64,000 bases of DNA from assembly GCA_018266255.1 (NCBI GenBank), contig JAFEAT010000025.1:1-64000 (forward strand), read 5' to 3'. Position numbers and translations under genes: made by a program. The notes beneath the pieces were generated by a model. It did no database searches. It had not been told where the DNA came from and worked only from the letters and a program-made list of their open reading frames with translations. The stretch is from Cyanobacteria bacterium SZAS-4 (GTDB lineage: Bacteria > Cyanobacteriota > Vampirovibrionia > Obscuribacterales > Obscuribacteraceae). This document shows positions 8,129 to 16,484 of the stretch, piece after piece (the stretch's first letter is position 1; each line of letters starts with the position of its first letter).

Positions 8129-8788
8129 TTATTTGGCGTTTGCTAGTGAAGCAGATTCAATCAACGAGACCAGCTCGGACGGTGGAATTGCTCCAGACGC
8201 AACGATTTCGCCGTTCACGATAAACGTCGGCACTGCGCTAATGCCCATGGCGCGGCCATCTTGTTCTTCTTTGCGAACTTCGGCAACGCCCTCTGTGCTG
8301 GCTAAGAACTGTCGCGTTGCATCAGCATCCAGACCGGCTTCTTCAGCTGCCGAGATGAGGTTTTCGTTGTTGCTTAGATCTTGTCCATCGAAGAAATATC
8401 TGCGGAACAGCACTTCTGAAAGTTCGTGTTGTCTGCCATCTTTTTTTGCAAACCAAATTAGTCTGTGAGCATTGAATGTGTTGGGTACGCGTGTCATTTT
8501 AGCGAAGTCGAACTTCACTCCGTTTTCCGCGCCTGCCGACGAGAGTCTGTTTTGCATGCCTGAGAGGTCGGCTGTACCAAATTTTTTCAGCATGTATTCT
8601 TTCCGGTCAGTGCCTTCGCTCGGCATGTTCGGGTTGAGTTCGAATGGTTTCCATGTCGTAGTTATGTTCAGAGCCGTACCGATAGTCTTGAGTGCTTCGT
8701 CTAGTCTGGCTTTCCCAACGTAGCACCAGGGGCAAATCACATCTGAATAAATATCCAATTGGATACTTGCAGTTCTTTTTTCGCTCAT
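8129..8788 (-). CDS. FrnE/DsbA-family thiol oxidoreductase
   Basis: The product is 219 residues, the normal size for FrnE-like proteins of the DsbA superfamily. The first strand (IQLDIYSDVICPWCYVG) carries the active-site pair C19-P-W-C22. The insert domain includes MPSEGTDRKEYM and KMTRVPNTFNAHRLI, both characteristic of the FrnE branch. Near the end ISAVPTFIVNG gives the cis-proline loop that faces the CxxC. It has no signal peptide, so it acts in the cytoplasm, where relatives have been linked to disulfide or stress chemistry. An AGGAGG ribosome site precedes the ATG. It converges on the kinase gene and is a single-gene unit. Confidence 0.92.
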   Translation of the reverse strand: MSEKRTASIQLDIYSDVICPWCYVGKARLDEALKTIGTALNITTTWKPFELNPNMPSEGTDRKEYMLKKFGTADLSGMQNRLSSAGAENGVKFDFAKMTRVPNTFNAHRLIWFAKKDGRQHELSEVLFRRYFFDGQDLSNNENLISAAEEAGLDADATRQFLASTEGVAEVRKEEQDGRAMGISAVPTFIVNGEIVASGAIPPSELVSLIESASLANAK

Positions 8789-9067
8789 TGTGAGCCTCCT
8801 GACTGTTTCCGACGAAGTTCATTCTATCCAACTAGATTGCAAATTGACGCTAAGGCGCTCAATTTTGTTCATATTTGATGGTAGCCGAATGTTTGTGCAA
8901 TTTTTGTTTTTCGAATTGGTGCTAGCTGGTATCAAATATGGTGTCGTTTCTTGCTTGATTTTTCGGCAAAATTTTGAAGTGTGACAACTCAACGTATATA
9001 GGGCGGACATGCAGACGAACATTTTTTGTGTTTGAAGATCGAGTCGCTTTGCCGATTCCCGAGTATT

Positions 9068-10057
9068 ATGGATGGCATGATTGATCCAACTGTTACGCAG
9101 ATATCTCAGCCGGTCGTCGTCGAAGAGGGCGCGCAGCTGACCTCGAAAACGGAACCTGCAGCCAAACTCGCAGGCAAAGCGGCAGCTAAATCCGCAGCCA
9201 AGACCGAATCCAAGACCGAATCCAAGACCGAATCCAAGACCGAAACCAAAACCGGATTCAGGTCGCCGCTTCGATATCCAGGTGGGAAGCAAAAGGCTAT
9301 CGAACAGATAGCGAAATTTTTGCCAGCAAAAGCCAAAGAATTTCGTGAGCCTCTAGTTGGCGGCGGAAGTGTTTACTTTCATGCTCGCTCTATTGAATTC
9401 GCTGACAAATACTGGATCAACGATGCTTTCAAAGAACTTATGTCGTTTTGGCAAACCGTACAAGAAGAGGAAAGCTGTGCGCGCTTAGCTCAAGATCTTG
9501 AAAGATTTCGTTCAGGTTTTTCGTCTGCAGATGAAATTCGCGAGTTCTTTCTCACCGCTCGCAATGAGGTTCCGGAACACACTTTCCGCGAAGCATTTCT
9601 CTTTTTCTTCTTCAACAGAGTGACATTCTCTGGCACTACTCGCGCCGGCGGATTCTCACGAGCCGCGAGCCTGACCAGGTTCACAGCATCATCCATCGAG
9701 CGACTTTTGCCGATGCCTGAGGCTTTGAAAGATACACGCATTACTTGCTCTGACTTCGAAGCAGCAATTACAGAGCCTGGTGACGATGTATTTATTTTCT
9801 TAGACCCCCCGTATTTCACTGCCACCAAATTGTACGGACACAACGGAAGTTTGCATGCTTTCGATCACTGGAAATTGGCGAAGCTTTTGCAGCAGACTTC
9901 GCACAAGTTTTTGATTACTTACGATGATTGCCAGGAAATTCGTGATCTCTACAAATGGGCGAACATCAAAGATTGGCAGTTGCAGTACGGAATGAATAAC
10001 TGCAATTTGAAAAAGCAAAGCAAAATCGGCAACGAATTGTTTATTTCAAACTACTAG
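9068..10057 (+). CDS. DNA adenine-N6 methyltransferase (D12 class), apparently orphan
   Basis: From the ATG at 9068 the protein is about 329 residues; an upstream TTG at 9026 would add 14. After an Ala/Lys/Thr/Glu-rich leader the catalytic domain opens with RSPLRYPGGKQKA, the AdoMet-binding motif I of Dam-like enzymes. It continues with FREPLVGGGSVYF and NDAFKEL, then FFFNRVTFSGT and the catalytic DPPYF motif (IFLDPPYF). The closing region includes LITYDDCQEIRDLY. The enzyme should methylate adenine in a short duplex site. No restriction endonuclease gene adjoins it, so it is probably a regulatory or protective orphan methylase, perhaps phage-derived. Confidence 0.93.
   Translation: MDGMIDPTVTQISQPVVVEEGAQLTSKTEPAAKLAGKAAAKSAAKTESKTESKTESKTETKTGFRSPLRYPGGKQKAIEQIAKFLPAKAKEFREPLVGGGSVYFHARSIEFADKYWINDAFKELMSFWQTVQEEESCARLAQDLERFRSGFSSADEIREFFLTARNEVPEHTFREAFLFFFFNRVTFSGTTRAGGFSRAASLTRFTASSIERLLPMPEALKDTRITCSDFEAAITEPGDDVFIFLDPPYFTATKLYGHNGSLHAFDHWKLAKLLQQTSHKFLITYDDCQEIRDLYKWANIKDWQLQYGMNNCNLKKQSKIGNELFISNY
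9200..9247 (+). repeat. Four 12-bp tandem repeats inside the methyltransferase gene
   Basis: The 12-mer aagaccgaatcc is repeated head to tail four times, the last copy with one change. It keeps the reading frame and encodes a Lys-Thr-Glu-Ser linker between the Ala-rich leader and the catalytic domain. Copy number could change by replication slippage without a frameshift. Confidence 0.9.
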
Positions 10058-10072
10058 GTTTCTCGGCACCAC

Positions 10073-10738
10073 CTACGGGCCTTTGATCAATTCCATACGT
10101 GGATAGAAAATCAGAATGGCCTTACCGAGCACTCTTTCCGAATCGAGAAAGCCCCAGAGATGGCTGTCCTGGCTGCTGTTCCGATTGTCACCGAGAACGA
10201 ACAAATATCCGGGTGGCACCACAATTGGTTCATCCCGTCCTGGAAACGGATAGACTGCTCCACCTGAAAGTAATTCACCGCCCAAGTCTTTAAGCTTGTG
10301 CAATTCGTACTTAATTGGCTCTTTCAAATATGGTTCTTCAAGTTTCACATCGTTGACAAAAACTGCGCCGTCTTTGACTTCTATTTTGTCGCCTGGAACT
10401 CCGATGACTCTCTTGATTGATGATTCAGGTTGGTGCAGTGATGCTGGTGCAAACGCCTTATCCAAAATACCCATGGGATCTCGGCTTATTTCCTTTGGTC
10501 CAATTTTTACGTAAGGCGGAAAGAAGAGAATGATCTGTCCTCGAACAAACGGTTTGCCTGACCGATATGGAGTCATATCGAACAGCACCTTTTCATTCTC
10601 GTTCAAAGTCGGCGACATGTTGCCGGCCGTAACTCGCCGACCTTCTATGGAGCAGCGCATCCAGAGGAAGATTGCCATGACTGTAGTCATGCAAAGCAAC
10701 ACCAACAAAACCTGTATTAGGATTTTTAGATCGCGCAT
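10073..10738 (-). CDS. lepB: Signal peptidase I
   Basis: A 221-residue type I signal peptidase. One N-terminal transmembrane helix (about 4-27) anchors it. The catalytic serine is S42 in GNMSPTLNENE, where the family usually has a GxSMxPTL pattern. The general base is K109 in IKRVIGVPGDKI. The closing signature GDNRNSSQDSHLWGF is also present. The enzyme cuts Sec and Tat signal peptides on the outer face of the inner membrane and would process the many exported proteins in this window. It lies 42 bases downstream of eutB on the same strand. Confidence 0.95.
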   Translation of the reverse strand: MRDLKILIQVLLVLLCMTTVMAIFLWMRCSIEGRRVTAGNMSPTLNENEKVLFDMTPYRSGKPFVRGQIILFFPPYVKIGPKEISRDPMGILDKAFAPASLHQPESSIKRVIGVPGDKIEVKDGAVFVNDVKLEEPYLKEPIKYELHKLKDLGGELLSGGAVYPFPGRDEPIVVPPGYLFVLGDNRNSSQDSHLWGFLDSERVLGKAILIFYPRMELIKGP

Positions 10739-10780
10739 TTCAAAATCATATCAACCTTGGCGCTGCTTAGCCTCGTTACG

Positions 10781-12148
10781 TTAGCAGAATACGGTTGGGT
10801 CTCCGGCCTTTTCCGTCAACTTTCGATTTTTCATCAATCCTCTTTTTTCCAACCACTTTTCGAACTCGGGAGCAGGCGTGCAGTTCATCAGTTCGCGCAG
10901 AGAAGCGACATCGTGAAAACTAGTAGTTTGATAACCAAGCATCACATCGTCGCCCATTGGCACTCCCATAAAGTAATTTACTCCTGCCGCCACTAGCAGT
11001 ACGGCCAAATTTTCGAGGTCGTTTTGATCTGCTTTCATGTGGTTGGTGTAGCAAGCATCGATGCCCATTGGCACCCCAAGAAGCTTGCCCATGAAGTGAT
11101 CTTCCAGTCCGGCGCGAATCATTTGTCTTCCGTCGGCAAGATATTCGGGTCCGATGAAGCCACAGACATCATTGACGAGGAATGGATCGAAGCTGCGTGC
11201 CATGGCATAACAGCGGGCTTCGAGGGTTAATTGATCAGCGTCGTAGTGCGAACGTGAAGAGAGTTCCGAGCCCTGCCCGGTTTCGAAATACATTGGTTTG
11301 CGACCATTGTTTTTGCATTTCGCGATTCCCAATTCTTTTGCTTCTGTCAGCATCTCTAGGGTGATACCAAATGCGGTGTTGCCTTTTTCTGTTCCTGCAA
11401 TGCTTTGGAAAATCAAACCCGCTGGCGCACCTCTTTGGATGGCTTTCATCTGCGTCGTAATGTGGCTTAGAATGCAGTTTTGCGTGGGTATCTGAAATTT
11501 TTCGATCACTTTGTCTGTTAAGTGCAGCAGCTGTTCCACAGATTCCGGCGTGTCGTAAACAGGATTGATACCGATGACAGCGTCGCCGATTCCGTAAGAT
11601 AGACCCTCGTAGATCGAAGCTAAAATGCCCTCGGTCGAGTCTGCTGGGTGATTTGGTTGCAGACGCGCTCCAAGCACTCCAGGCGCTCCTAGTGTAGAGT
11701 TCGCGGTAGCGACGACCTGACACCTTTTTGCAGCACTGATTAAATCTAAGTTGGACATTAACTTGGTCACTGCCGCAGCAATTTCGCCGGTTAATGCCAT
11801 TTGAATGAACCCGATGTCAGTTGTTTTAGCCTGAAGTATGAACTCTCGCAACTCTGCGACTGACCAGTTCTTTACCGATTCCCATGAGTTTGCATCGATC
11901 GAGTCGTCAATCAAACGAGTGACAGCATCTTCGTCGTAAGGCACAACAGGCTCACTCCGAATCGCTTCTAATGTCAGTTCTGAAAGAACATTTTTGGCTG
12001 CGATTCGTTCCAGTTCTGAGTGCGCCGCAAGTCCAGCTAACATGTCGCCGGCTTTTTCTTCATTGGCTTTCGCCAGCACTTCTTTGATGCTGCTGAATGT
12101 AAATTGCTGCTTGCTAATCGTGTACGATAACTTCGCCGAAGTGACCAT
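10781..12148 (-). CDS. eutB: Ethanolamine ammonia-lyase large subunit
   Basis: At 455 residues this has the normal length for EutB, the large subunit of the adenosylcobalamin-dependent enzyme that splits ethanolamine into acetaldehyde and ammonia. Recognisable blocks are the N-terminal LAGLAAHSELERIAAKNVLSE, GLSYGIGDAVIGINPV, GLIFQSIAGTEKGN, LLGVPMGIDACYTNHM and NYFMGVPMGDDVMLGY near the C-terminus. An AGGGC ribosome site precedes the ATG. The gene is transcribed away from eutC-eutA, and the gap between the two starts is only about 50-75 bases, so the subunits probably share one divergent promoter region. No microcompartment shell or alcohol/aldehyde dehydrogenase genes adjoin. Confidence 0.97.
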   Translation of the reverse strand: MVTSAKLSYTISKQQFTFSSIKEVLAKANEEKAGDMLAGLAAHSELERIAAKNVLSELTLEAIRSEPVVPYDEDAVTRLIDDSIDANSWESVKNWSVAELREFILQAKTTDIGFIQMALTGEIAAAVTKLMSNLDLISAAKRCQVVATANSTLGAPGVLGARLQPNHPADSTEGILASIYEGLSYGIGDAVIGINPVYDTPESVEQLLHLTDKVIEKFQIPTQNCILSHITTQMKAIQRGAPAGLIFQSIAGTEKGNTAFGITLEMLTEAKELGIAKCKNNGRKPMYFETGQGSELSSRSHYDADQLTLEARCYAMARSFDPFLVNDVCGFIGPEYLADGRQMIRAGLEDHFMGKLLGVPMGIDACYTNHMKADQNDLENLAVLLVAAGVNYFMGVPMGDDVMLGYQTTSFHDVASLRELMNCTPAPEFEKWLEKRGLMKNRKLTEKAGDPTVFC

Positions 12149-12221
12149 AAATTGCCCTGAAACTCAAAAAAACTAAGCGAATATAGTGTAACTTGTTATG
12201 GCGAAATTCAAGGGGCGATCT

Positions 12222-12965
12222 ATGTCGCGTTGGAGAACCCAACCTCGAGAAAACCAAGCTTTGGCCGATTTGCGCTTATCAACCCCGGCAAGAGTTGGCA
12301 TTGGTCGAGCCGGACTTAGACCGGGAACTCAATCGTGGCTCAAGTTTCGTCAGGATCACGCGATGGCGAAAGACGCCGTTGATAGCGAATTTAGCGAAAG
12401 TCTGCTCGGCTATGTGCGCGAGCAAAATTTCGAGCTTGTCCAGACCAACGCATCTAGCAAATTGGATTTCATTGCCTATCCTCCCAAAGGGAAGCAGACG
12501 AATCTCGACACTTTGAAAAAGCTGAAGTCAACTTGCGCCTCCAACCTCGATGTTCAGATCGTGATTTGTGATGGACTCTCCTCGCAGGCTATCGAAGATA
12601 ATTTGCGCGATATTTTGCCAATGATAATCGATGGTTTCAAGCTAGAAGGAATCAGTCACGGTGTTCCAATCGTTGTGAAATACGGACGCGTTGCCGTAGC
12701 CGATCAAATCTCTCATGCATTAGGCATGCGCCTCGCTTTGAACTTGATTGGAGAACGACCAGGTTTGTCTACTCCAGGCAGTATGAGTGCCTATCTGACT
12801 TACAATCCGAGCCCTGAAACAATAAGTTCTGACCGGACAGTTGTGTCGAATATCCATGCACTGGGCACTTTGCCTGTTGAAGCCGGCGCTCACATCGTCC
12901 AGCTGGCAAAGAGAATTCTCACCCTAAAGATGTCTGGAGTGAAACTGCAGCAAAGTGTCAATTAA
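12222..12965 (+). CDS. eutC: Ethanolamine ammonia-lyase small subunit
   Basis: I prefer the ATG at 12222 because AAGGGG lies six bases before it; the in-frame ATG at 12198 has no ribosome site. The product is about 247 residues. EutC signatures are DLRLSTPARVGIGRAG near the N-terminus, FRQDHAMAKDAV, GERPGLSTPGSMSAYLTY and HALGTLPVEAGAHIVQLA, the last close to the cobalamin-facing C-terminus. EutC holds part of the adenosylcobalamin site, and with EutB it forms the active enzyme. Its 3' end overlaps the GTG start of eutA by eleven bases, so the two are translated together. Confidence 0.95.
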   Translation: MSRWRTQPRENQALADLRLSTPARVGIGRAGLRPGTQSWLKFRQDHAMAKDAVDSEFSESLLGYVREQNFELVQTNASSKLDFIAYPPKGKQTNLDTLKKLKSTCASNLDVQIVICDGLSSQAIEDNLRDILPMIIDGFKLEGISHGVPIVVKYGRVAVADQISHALGMRLALNLIGERPGLSTPGSMSAYLTYNPSPETISSDRTVVSNIHALGTLPVEAGAHIVQLAKRILTLKMSGVKLQQSVN

Positions 12966-14451
12966 ACCGATTTTGAGCGTCGGAATCGATGTCGGCACAA
13001 CGTCCACACACCTGACTATCAATCGACTATTTCTTTCAAACATTTCCAGGGCTGCAGAACCTGAGCGAGTAGTGGTGAGCCATTGCGAGAAATTCTATGA
13101 AAGCCCAATAAAATTGACACCTCTGTGTTCAGACGGTTCAATCGACGCTGATGCGATTTTTTCATTTCTCGACGAGCAATATCAGCTTGCACATGTGAAA
13201 CCAGCTGATATCGTATCTGGTGCCATTATAGTAACTGGCGAAACAGCAAAAATTCGCAATGCAGAAGTAGTTGCTGAAAGAGTTTCATCACTGGCTGGAC
13301 AATTCGTTGTCGCCAGCGCCGGGCCAAACTTTGAAAGCGTACTTGCCGGTCGTGGTTCTGGCGCAGCCGAGTATTCAAAAACTCATCACAAAGTAGTATG
13401 CAACGTTGATATCGGGGGTGGCACAACGAATGTTGCCATTTTCAAAGGTGGATTCGTGAAATCCACCGCTGCGATAGCTCTAGGCGGTAGATTGCTGTGT
13501 CTAACCGATGAACTTCAGGTGTTACAACTCACAGAGTCTGCAAGCATCGCTGTGGAAAGTGAAGGTTTATCGATTCGAGTTGGAGAAACAATCAGCAACC
13601 AGTCTGCGATGCGTATAGCTGAGTATGCCGCTCGAATTATCGTCGACATGCTCACTTCTGACGATTACGCGCATCCACTGCTAGTCACACAGTCGCTGAG
13701 AATCGATGAGCACATCGATGAATTTTGGTTTTCTGGTGGTGTTGCTGGAGTTATGTCGGCTGATTTTCGCGTTCAATCTGACACCGAATATGGTGACCTC
13801 GGAATTTTTCTAGCGCGAGCACTCGTGGACGAGCTCAACACCAGAGGTATCAAGTTCCATGTGCCTGGCGATGCGATCCGGGCGACGGTGCTTGGTGCTG
13901 GAGTGCACAGTCTACAGCTGAGCGGATCGACCGTACAAGTCAGCGAAAGTATCCTCCCGCTCAGAGACATCCCTGTCTTGCGGCTCCCCACTCTATCGTC
14001 TGTCGGAGCTAATCTCCCTCCCCGTCTGGATGACTTCATCCAGGCGGTATCGACGGCTCTCGACGCCATCGACCTTGAGTGGAGCGCCACATGCGTGGCC
14101 CTCTCGGCACCATGGGTACCACGCTCAACTTATTCGTCCCTGAGGACGTGGGCGGCACTCATAGCCGACACCTTCCGACATCTTCAGGCTAAGCACCCAC
14201 TGGTAATCATCTGTCTAGCCGACATTGCCGGGGCGCTCGGGCAGATGCTCAGGTCTGAGCTGGCCGATGTACCCGTTGTCTGCCTCGACGGGATCAATGA
14301 TGAAGCCCTCGGCGACTTCATGGACATTGGCTCACCCGTCTTGGGCGGGAGGGCTGTGCCCGTAGTCGTGAAAAGTCTGGTGTTTGACGCCGTGACCCGA
14401 CCGCCTGTCTGTGTCCAAGTCGACGACGCACGCCGTGAGCACGACAGATAG
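12955..14451 (+). CDS. eutA: Ethanolamine ammonia-lyase reactivating factor
   Basis: The 498-residue EutA-type ATPase of the actin/Hsp70 fold releases damaged cobalamin from the ammonia-lyase. The first phosphate loop is VGIDVGTTSTHL and the second is CNVDIGGGTTNVAIF. The family's C-terminal block appears as DIGSPVLGGRAVPVVVKSLVF. The start is a GTG inside the end of eutC. From about 13900 to the end the base composition rises sharply to about 60 percent GC by hand count of three lines, while the first half matches the neighbours. The frame and the family motifs stay intact across the change. Confidence 0.93.
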   Translation: MSIKPILSVGIDVGTTSTHLTINRLFLSNISRAAEPERVVVSHCEKFYESPIKLTPLCSDGSIDADAIFSFLDEQYQLAHVKPADIVSGAIIVTGETAKIRNAEVVAERVSSLAGQFVVASAGPNFESVLAGRGSGAAEYSKTHHKVVCNVDIGGGTTNVAIFKGGFVKSTAAIALGGRLLCLTDELQVLQLTESASIAVESEGLSIRVGETISNQSAMRIAEYAARIIVDMLTSDDYAHPLLVTQSLRIDEHIDEFWFSGGVAGVMSADFRVQSDTEYGDLGIFLARALVDELNTRGIKFHVPGDAIRATVLGAGVHSLQLSGSTVQVSESILPLRDIPVLRLPTLSSVGANLPPRLDDFIQAVSTALDAIDLEWSATCVALSAPWVPRSTYSSLRTWAALIADTFRHLQAKHPLVIICLADIAGALGQMLRSELADVPVVCLDGINDEALGDFMDIGSPVLGGRAVPVVVKSLVFDAVTRPPVCVQVDDARREHDR

Positions 14452-15062
14452 ACCACCAGTGTCGCCAGACCCTGGACCCACGACTAGACCCCCACACCAC
14501 GTGCATCCTTCTATACGTCCGGATACAGGCGCTGCCGTCAGCCCGACCTGCTCAGACCACAAGCCTGTCTTCAATCTTCATGGTTCGCTCCACTCAAATC
14601 CGAGCCGTAAACCGATATCGCTTTACTTTTCGGACTGACCGTAAAGACTCCTATTGGGGCCCAATTTTCGAGAATCGACCACATGCCAAACAACCGACAA
14701 AATCGGACTTAATCTGGGCAGATTCTCCAAGCCGATTTTTTTGAGTCGATAATCACCGAAATTCCGCTTGAAAACCGCTTTTTTCTCGAAAAATATTGAA
14801 ATTTCCACCTTAAATCTAAAGCAAAATATGGACAAACATAGGTTTAAGCCCCACAGGGCTTGTGTTTCAAGTATTTTTTTGTGAAGTGATTAGGAACCGT
14901 TAGGACGGGCATAAAAATAGCAGCAGGGCAATGCATCTGCAAAAACAAATTCTCGGTCCGACCGCAATGCGCAGCTGAACTAAAAGCAGCGCAGAGATAC
15001 TCATGCATTGACCAGCAAACCCGTTAAAACAGTAAACCACTAGCAGTTTTGAGGAAGTCCAA
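14452..15062. other. 611-base gap without a convincing gene
   Basis: The first 150 bases continue the high-GC composition of the end of eutA. From about 14640 the sequence becomes AT-rich. Short open frames on both strands have no ribosome site and atypical residues. One small hairpin is seen at 14846-14861 (AAGCCC, four-base loop, GGGCTT), with a T-run 10 bases further on at 14872-14880; this is a weak terminator candidate. I see no tRNA or known riboswitch. Confidence 0.6.
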
Positions 15063-15260
15063 ATGAGCGACAATTTTACCGATCTCCCAACCCAAGTCGC
15101 CGAATGCCTCCACATGATGGATTGCAATCCAGGCTTGCGCTCCGGTATCTACAACGAAATGAGAGCCGAGTGGTTGGCTGAGTACTCTGTAGTTGATTCT
15201 TCAGACATCGAGGAAGTTGTTCGCAGAGAAGTTCAGTCGGCACGCCGCAGTTATAGATAA
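15063..15260 (+). CDS. Small acidic hypothetical protein
   Basis: A 65-residue product with a clear GAGGAAG ribosome site eight bases before the ATG. It is acidic and helical (VAECLHMMDCNPGLRSGIY, DIEEVVRREVQSARR) with no membrane segment and no signal peptide. A strong terminator at 15342-15377 closes the transcript, so this is probably a single short mRNA. No family is recognised. Its good ribosome site and terminator support it as a real gene despite the size. Confidence 0.65.
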   Translation: MSDNFTDLPTQVAECLHMMDCNPGLRSGIYNEMRAEWLAEYSVVDSSDIEEVVRREVQSARRSYR

Positions 15261-15341
15261 GCCTGGCAGCTCGCTGCGCAGGAAATCATCGGATACTCTA
15301 CAAGCATCACAGTATGTTTTGAGTTTAAAAGTATGATTTAC

Positions 15342-15377
15342 AAAGGCACCTTATTTGGTGCCTTTGTCTTTTTTTTT
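15342..15377 (+). terminator. Rho-independent terminator
   Basis: A perfect nine-base-pair stem (AAAGGCACC with GGTGCCTTT) and a six-base loop are followed three bases later by nine T. It ends the transcript of the small gene at 15063. Confidence 0.92.
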
Positions 15378-15450
15378 AACCTGTTGACGTTTGCAAAATG
15401 CTTTCAAAAAGAGATCATTAACAATGTCAGTATCTTGAAAGTTATCAGTG

Positions 15451-15476
15451 CTAGACTTATTCTTAGTTAAGTCTAG
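15451..15476. promoter_or_regulatory. Perfect inverted repeat upstream of a small membrane protein gene
   Basis: CTAGACTTA at 15451-15459 pairs exactly with TAAGTCTAG at 15468-15476 over an eight-base loop. There is no T-run after it, so it is more likely an operator or a leader hairpin for the gene at 15541 than a terminator. Confidence 0.5.
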
Positions 15477-15540
15477 AAGTGATCCAACCCGAGTGATCTG
15501 CTAGTTCTTGTTAGTATCTATCTTTTTTTTAGAGGCCCCC

Positions 15541-15717
15541 ATGTCAGACTTACGAAGTAGACAAGCCGGTGCACCACCGATGTCTCCAAGTGCGCAAATT
15601 TCGATTGTTCTTGGAATGTTACTAATTCTAGGTGGAATGTGGTTCTTTCGAGGATCTTTGAAAATGCCTGTGCAAGTCACGGCTTTTACCAGATCAGTAA
15701 TGAAATCGTTCCACTAA
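15541..15717 (+). CDS. Small single-pass membrane protein
   Basis: The ATG at 15541 follows AGAGG and gives a 58-residue protein. A polar N-terminus (SDLRSRQAGAPPMSPS) precedes one hydrophobic helix (ISIVLGMLLILGGMWFF), and a basic tail follows. The transcript ends in the terminator at 15778. No family is recognised. Small proteins of this kind often modulate a larger membrane partner, but none is evident here. Confidence 0.6.
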   Translation: MSDLRSRQAGAPPMSPSAQISIVLGMLLILGGMWFFRGSLKMPVQVTAFTRSVMKSFH

Positions 15718-15777
15718 ATTTGGTGGCGTCTTACTACTTTGTTTTTTGTCGGTTTACTCGATAACAAATAGTCTAAA

Positions 15778-15811
15778 GTGGTATCACTTCGCAGTGGTAC
15801 CACCTTTTTTT
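15778..15811 (+). terminator. Rho-independent terminator in a convergent gap
   Basis: An eleven-base-pair stem (GTGGTATCACT with AGTGGTACCAC, one G-T pair) has a TCGC loop and is followed by C and seven T. It serves the plus-strand gene at 15541 and overlaps the stop codon of the opposing DUF3124 gene. Confidence 0.88.
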
Positions 15812-16350
15812 ATGACGATGCCGCGGCTCGTAAATGCCATACTCTGCGGAGAGCCTGTCGCTACCATCACTGATTCGGCTAGTGGCTCCAGCACATTAGT
15901 TTTGGCTACCCAATCAATAATAAAATTGGCACCACTACCGCCAGATGAATCTTCTCTGGTGATGACAAAATCAGCTGTGGCTAAAGGTTTCAGGAGCACC
16001 GGGGTTTTCAGATATTCCTTCAAAAGGGTGCCATCTGTAGAGTAATAGCGAACTGACTTGATAATTATCGAGTGGTCGGGATCTACATTTCTGAAACTGA
16101 ATGTTGCCGCCAGATCTACAGTTCGTTGTTCGTTTTCTACATATATGTGTGAGTAGATCGGAACATACACTTCTTCTTCTATCACCATTGGTTTCGTCGT
16201 ATCAATGGTGGTTGGAGTTAAATGTTTTTGCCATGAATCAGGCTCGTCTGCGTGTGCTGGGCTTTGCAGATTGTTCTTCTCCGTGCATCCTGCAATGAGC
16301 AAAGACGACAAGCCGCAAACAATGGTTGAAAGTATTCTGTTTGAACGCAT
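15784..16350 (-). CDS. DUF3124 lipoprotein
   Basis: The ATG at 16350, with TGGAGTG upstream, gives about 188 residues; the frame stays open to 16440, but a start there would bury the signal peptide. The signal peptide ends in the lipobox LLIAGC, so the mature protein is lipid-anchored in the envelope. The body matches DUF3124: VYVPIYSHIYVENEQRTVDL, SFRNVDPDHSIIIKSVRYY, LLKPLATADFVI, SSGGSGANFIIDW and AFTSRGIVI. The function of DUF3124 is unknown; its beta-rich shape suggests a binding role. The gene stands alone between convergent and divergent neighbours. Confidence 0.88.
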   Translation of the reverse strand: MRSNRILSTIVCGLSSLLIAGCTEKNNLQSPAHADEPDSWQKHLTPTTIDTTKPMVIEEEVYVPIYSHIYVENEQRTVDLAATFSFRNVDPDHSIIIKSVRYYSTDGTLLKEYLKTPVLLKPLATADFVITREDSSGGSGANFIIDWVAKTNVLEPLAESVMVATGSPQSMAFTSRGIVIKKGGTTAK

Positions 16351-16484
16351 TTGCACTCCAGAGTTGACTGCAGATAGTTTAACGCTCCTGCGGAAAATAC
16401 GAGCCTTATCGTAGGTACCCCATTGAGAACGATGCCACAAAAAGCAACACTCTCATCAAGGCTAGTAAAGAAGGCGGTGCAGAA

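Noticed and set aside
14623..14835. A 70-codon minus-strand frame in the gap after eutA
   Set aside because: It has no ribosome site, and its residues look like translated AT-rich noncoding sequence.
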